From: an uncultured Collinsella sp.
Lineage (GTDB): Bacteria > Actinomycetota > Coriobacteriia > Coriobacteriales > Coriobacteriaceae
Assembly: GCA_900550785.1 (NCBI GenBank)
Contig: URTL01000091.1
Coordinates: forward strand, 1-7,686
Length of the DNA stretch: 7,686 bases
Reading direction: 5' to 3'
The notes under the pieces were generated by a model that worked only from the letters and a program-made list of their open reading frames with translations, did no database searches and had not been told where the DNA came from. A program made the position numbers and the translations under genes. This document shows positions 5,390 through 7,686 of the stretch, in pieces; the stretch's first letter is position 1, and each line of letters begins with the position of its first letter.

Positions 5390-7686
5390 ATGGCAAAAGA
5401 AGCCGGATCGGCCGCCGACACCAAGAAATACCCGCTCAACCTTCCCGACACCCCGTTCCCGATGCGCGGCAACCTGCCCAAGCGCGAACCGGAATGGATC
5501 AGGGAGTGGGACGAAAAGCACATCTACGAACGCATCATCGACGCCCGCCGCGACGCCAAGAAGTTCATCCTTCATGACGGTCCTCCCTACGCCAACGGCA
5601 ACATCCACGTCGGTCACGCCGTCAACAAGATCCTCAAGGACATGATCCTCAAGGAAAAGACCCTTGAGGGCTTCCAGGCCCCGTACGTTCCGGGCTGGGA
5701 CTGCCACGGCATGCCGATCGAAGTGCAGATCGAGAAGATGCACGGCAAGAACCTCCCCGTCGACAAGATGCAGAGCCTTGCCCGTGCCTACGCCCTCGAG
5801 CAGAGCAAGCTCCAGCTCGCCGACTTCAAGCGCCTCGGCGTTCTCGGCGACTGGGACAACCCCTACCGCACGATGAAGTTCAAGAACGAGGCCGAGGAAA
5901 TCCGCGCCCTTGCCGCCGTCGTGAAAAAGGGCTATGTCTACCGCGGCCTCAAGCCCGTGAACTGGTGCTTCGACTGCCAGTCCGCCCTGGCCGAAGCCGA
6001 AGTCGAGTACAAGGACAAGAAGAGCCACACGATCGACGTCGCCTTCGAGCTCGCCGACGAGGACCGCGCACGCGTCGAAGAAATCTTCGGCCGCAGCCTT
6101 GAAAAGCCCTGCTTCAACGTCATCTGGACGACGACGCCCTGGACGATTCCCGCCAACCAGGCCCTGAACATGAACCCCGAGCTCGAATACGGGCTCTACG
6201 ACGTGGGCGACCGCCTTCTCATCCTCGGCACGGGCCTCGCCGAAGCCGCGCTTGAGCGCTACGGCATGAAGGGCGAGAAGATCGCTACCGCCATGGGCGA
6301 CAAGTTCGAGCTCGTGCGCTTCCGTCATCCTCTCTGGCACGTCCACGAGGGCTTCCGCCGCTTCTCGCCCGTCTATCTCGCCGACTACGTCGACGCGACG
6401 GCCGGTACGGGCATCGTGCACTCCGCTCCCGCCTACGGCGTGGACGACTTCATCTCCTGCAAGAAGCACGGCATGACGAACGACCAGGTCCTCACCCCCG
6501 TGATGGGCGACGGCACCTACTCCGAGTCGCTTCCGCTCTTCGGCGGCCTCAACATCTGGGCTGCGGCCGACAAGATCTGCGAGACGATCGCCGTTGCAGG
6601 CAACCTGCTCTCCCACGGCTCGATCGTGCACAGCTACATGCACTGCTGGCGCCACAAGACCCCGCTCGTCTACCGCGCCACGAACCAGTGGTTCGTCCGC
6701 ATGGACGCTCCGAACGCCGACACGCGCGGCGTGCTCGACACAGAGGCGAGCGAAAGATCCCTTCGCGATGCCGCCCTCGAATGCGTCAAGGCCACGAAGT
6801 TCTTCCCGACCTGGGGCATCAACCGCCTCTACGCGATGATCGAGAACCGTCCCGACTGGTGCATCTCCCGTCAGCGCAACTGGGGCGTTCCGCTCCCCTT
6901 CTTCATGCACAAGGAAACGGGCGAGCTGCACCCGCGCACCCTTGAGATCATGGAAGAGGTCGCGAAAATGGTCGAGGAAAAGGGCATCGAATCCTGGGCC
7001 ACCGCCAAACCCGAGGACTTCCTCCCTGCCGACGAGGCCGCCGACTACGTCCGCTCCACCGACATTCTCGACGTGTGGTTCGACTCCGGCGTCACGCACT
7101 ACACCGTGATGCGCGGCAGCCATGCCGACGAACTCGCCTGGCCGGCCGACCTCTACCTGGAGGGCTCCGACCAGCACCGCGGCTGGTTCCACTCCTCGCT
7201 CCTCACGGGCACGATGATCGACGGCCGCGCGCCGTACAAGATGCTTCTCACCCACGGCTTCGTCGTGGACGAAAAGGGCGAGAAGATGTCCAAGTCCAAG
7301 GGCAACGTCGTTCGTCCGCAGGAAGTCAGCGAGAAGTTCGGCGCTGAAATCCTCCGTCTCTGGGTCGCCTCCACCGACTACTCGGGCGAGCTCCGCCTCG
7401 GCCAGACGATTCTCAAGCGCGTCGTCGAAAGCTACCGCCGCGTGCGCAACACGCTGCGCTTCCTGCTCGCCAACACGTCCGACTTCGATGCTTCGAAGGA
7501 TCTCGTGTCTGTCGAGAACCTGCTCGAGCTCGACCGCTGGGCCCTCGCCTATACAGAAAAGTTCCAGAAGGAAGTCCTCGCCGAGTACGGCGAATTCCGC
7601 TTCCACAACGTCGTCTCGATGCTCCAGACGTTCGCGTCCGCCGACCTCGGCAGCTTCTACCTCGACGTGCTCAAGGACCGTCTCTA
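5390..7686 (+). CDS. ileS: Isoleucyl-tRNA synthetase (3' end outside window)
   Basis: Class I aminoacyl-tRNA synthetase that charges tRNA-Ile and edits mischarged valine; cytosolic and essential. The frame runs without a stop from ATG 5390 to the window edge: 765 codons of the roughly 940-960 expected. The start is supported by AGGAG at 5377-5381, eight bases upstream. The N-terminus NLPDTPFPMRGNLPKREP (17-34) is typical of IleS. The HIGH box appears as HVGH (73-76), in HDGPPYANGNIHVGH. The CP1 editing domain has WTTTPWTIP (246-254) and GTGIVHSAPAYGVDDF (339-354), and the KMSKS loop is at 632-636. Wording such as GLKPVNWCFDCQSALAEAEVEY, APAYGVDDF and CWRHKTPLVYRATNQWF is betaproteobacterial, close to Burkholderiales/Sutterellaceae. 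That does not fit the actinobacterial genes to its left. Eight of its first 14 Glu codons are GAA, unlike pyrE. The C-terminal zinc-binding region is beyond the window. Confidence 0.95.
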   Translation, partial: MAKEAGSAADTKKYPLNLPDTPFPMRGNLPKREPEWIREWDEKHIYERIIDARRDAKKFILHDGPPYANGNIHVGHAVNKILKDMILKEKTLEGFQAPYVPGWDCHGMPIEVQIEKMHGKNLPVDKMQSLARAYALEQSKLQLADFKRLGVLGDWDNPYRTMKFKNEAEEIRALAAVVKKGYVYRGLKPVNWCFDCQSALAEAEVEYKDKKSHTIDVAFELADEDRARVEEIFGRSLEKPCFNVIWTTTPWTIPANQALNMNPELEYGLYDVGDRLLILGTGLAEAALERYGMKGEKIATAMGDKFELVRFRHPLWHVHEGFRRFSPVYLADYVDATAGTGIVHSAPAYGVDDFISCKKHGMTNDQVLTPVMGDGTYSESLPLFGGLNIWAAADKICETIAVAGNLLSHGSIVHSYMHCWRHKTPLVYRATNQWFVRMDAPNADTRGVLDTEASERSLRDAALECVKATKFFPTWGINRLYAMIENRPDWCISRQRNWGVPLPFFMHKETGELHPRTLEIMEEVAKMVEEKGIESWATAKPEDFLPADEAADYVRSTDILDVWFDSGVTHYTVMRGSHADELAWPADLYLEGSDQHRGWFHSSLLTGTMIDGRAPYKMLLTHGFVVDEKGEKMSKSKGNVVRPQEVSEKFGAEILRLWVASTDYSGELRLGQTILKRVVESYRRVRNTLRFLLANTSDFDASKDLVSVENLLELDRWALAYTEKFQKEVLAEYGEFRFHNVVSMLQTFASADLGSFYLDVLKDRL

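Noticed and set aside
5252..7606. A 784-codon open frame on the minus strand opposite ileS
   Set aside because: It is fully antisense to an unmistakable ileS, has no recognisable domain, and its hydrophobic/acidic repetitiveness is typical of the reverse frame of GC-rich coding sequence.
1..7686. CRISPR array, tRNA or rRNA genes, or a defence or toxin-antitoxin system
   Set aside because: No spaced direct repeats of CRISPR type, no tRNA cloverleaf or rRNA sequence, and no defence-type gene seen on either strand.

Overview
The window is a metagenome-style contig that appears to join two genomes. Bases 1 to about 5,260 look like a high-GC Gram-positive of the Coriobacteriia, Collinsella-like. 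This rests on strong AAGGAGGA-type ribosome binding sites, GAG-dominated glutamate codons, an MgtA-type P-type ATPase, and a PyrE of the clostridial/coriobacterial type. From about 5,260 to the right edge the sequence reads as a Burkholderiales betaproteobacterium, probably Sutterellaceae-like, because the isoleucyl-tRNA synthetase there has betaproteobacterial wording throughout. The taxonomic calls are from memory of these families, not from a search.

Layout. 1-758 is the right part of an IS21-family insertion sequence: the IstB ATPase gene and a right end with subterminal repeats. It abuts 759-1281, the right part of an IS3-family element whose DDE transposase has lost its N-terminal part; the IS21 element seems to have inserted into it. 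1282-1411 is intergenic and holds a short GGCNNN hexamer repeat. 1412-4180 (minus) encodes a full-length MgtA/MgtB magnesium-import ATPase. 4181-4487 is its promoter and a transcribed leader of about 270 nt. 4618-5316 (plus) is pyrE, whose last 15 or so residues do not look like PyrE. 5390 to the end (plus) is ileS, cut by the window edge.

The two points most worth attention are these. (1) The mgtA leader has a consensus promoter, a 23-codon upstream ORF with a perfect Shine-Dalgarno sequence, a 20-position long-range inverted repeat linking that ORF to a U6 tract 108 nt later, an internal perfect 9-bp hairpin, and a small hairpin over the mgtA ribosome binding site. Together this looks like a translation-coupled attenuator or RNA sensor; I found no M-box (ykoK) signature in it. 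(2) At about 5,245-5,270 the pyrE frame runs into a tail resembling the C-terminus of RibF, the usual upstream neighbour of ileS in proteobacteria. The Glu codon pattern changes at the same spot: 18 GAG codons in a row, then the first GAA. This points to an assembly chimera across a short shared sequence, or less likely a real recombination.

Apart from the IS genes, the genes are housekeeping: magnesium uptake, pyrimidine synthesis and tRNA charging.
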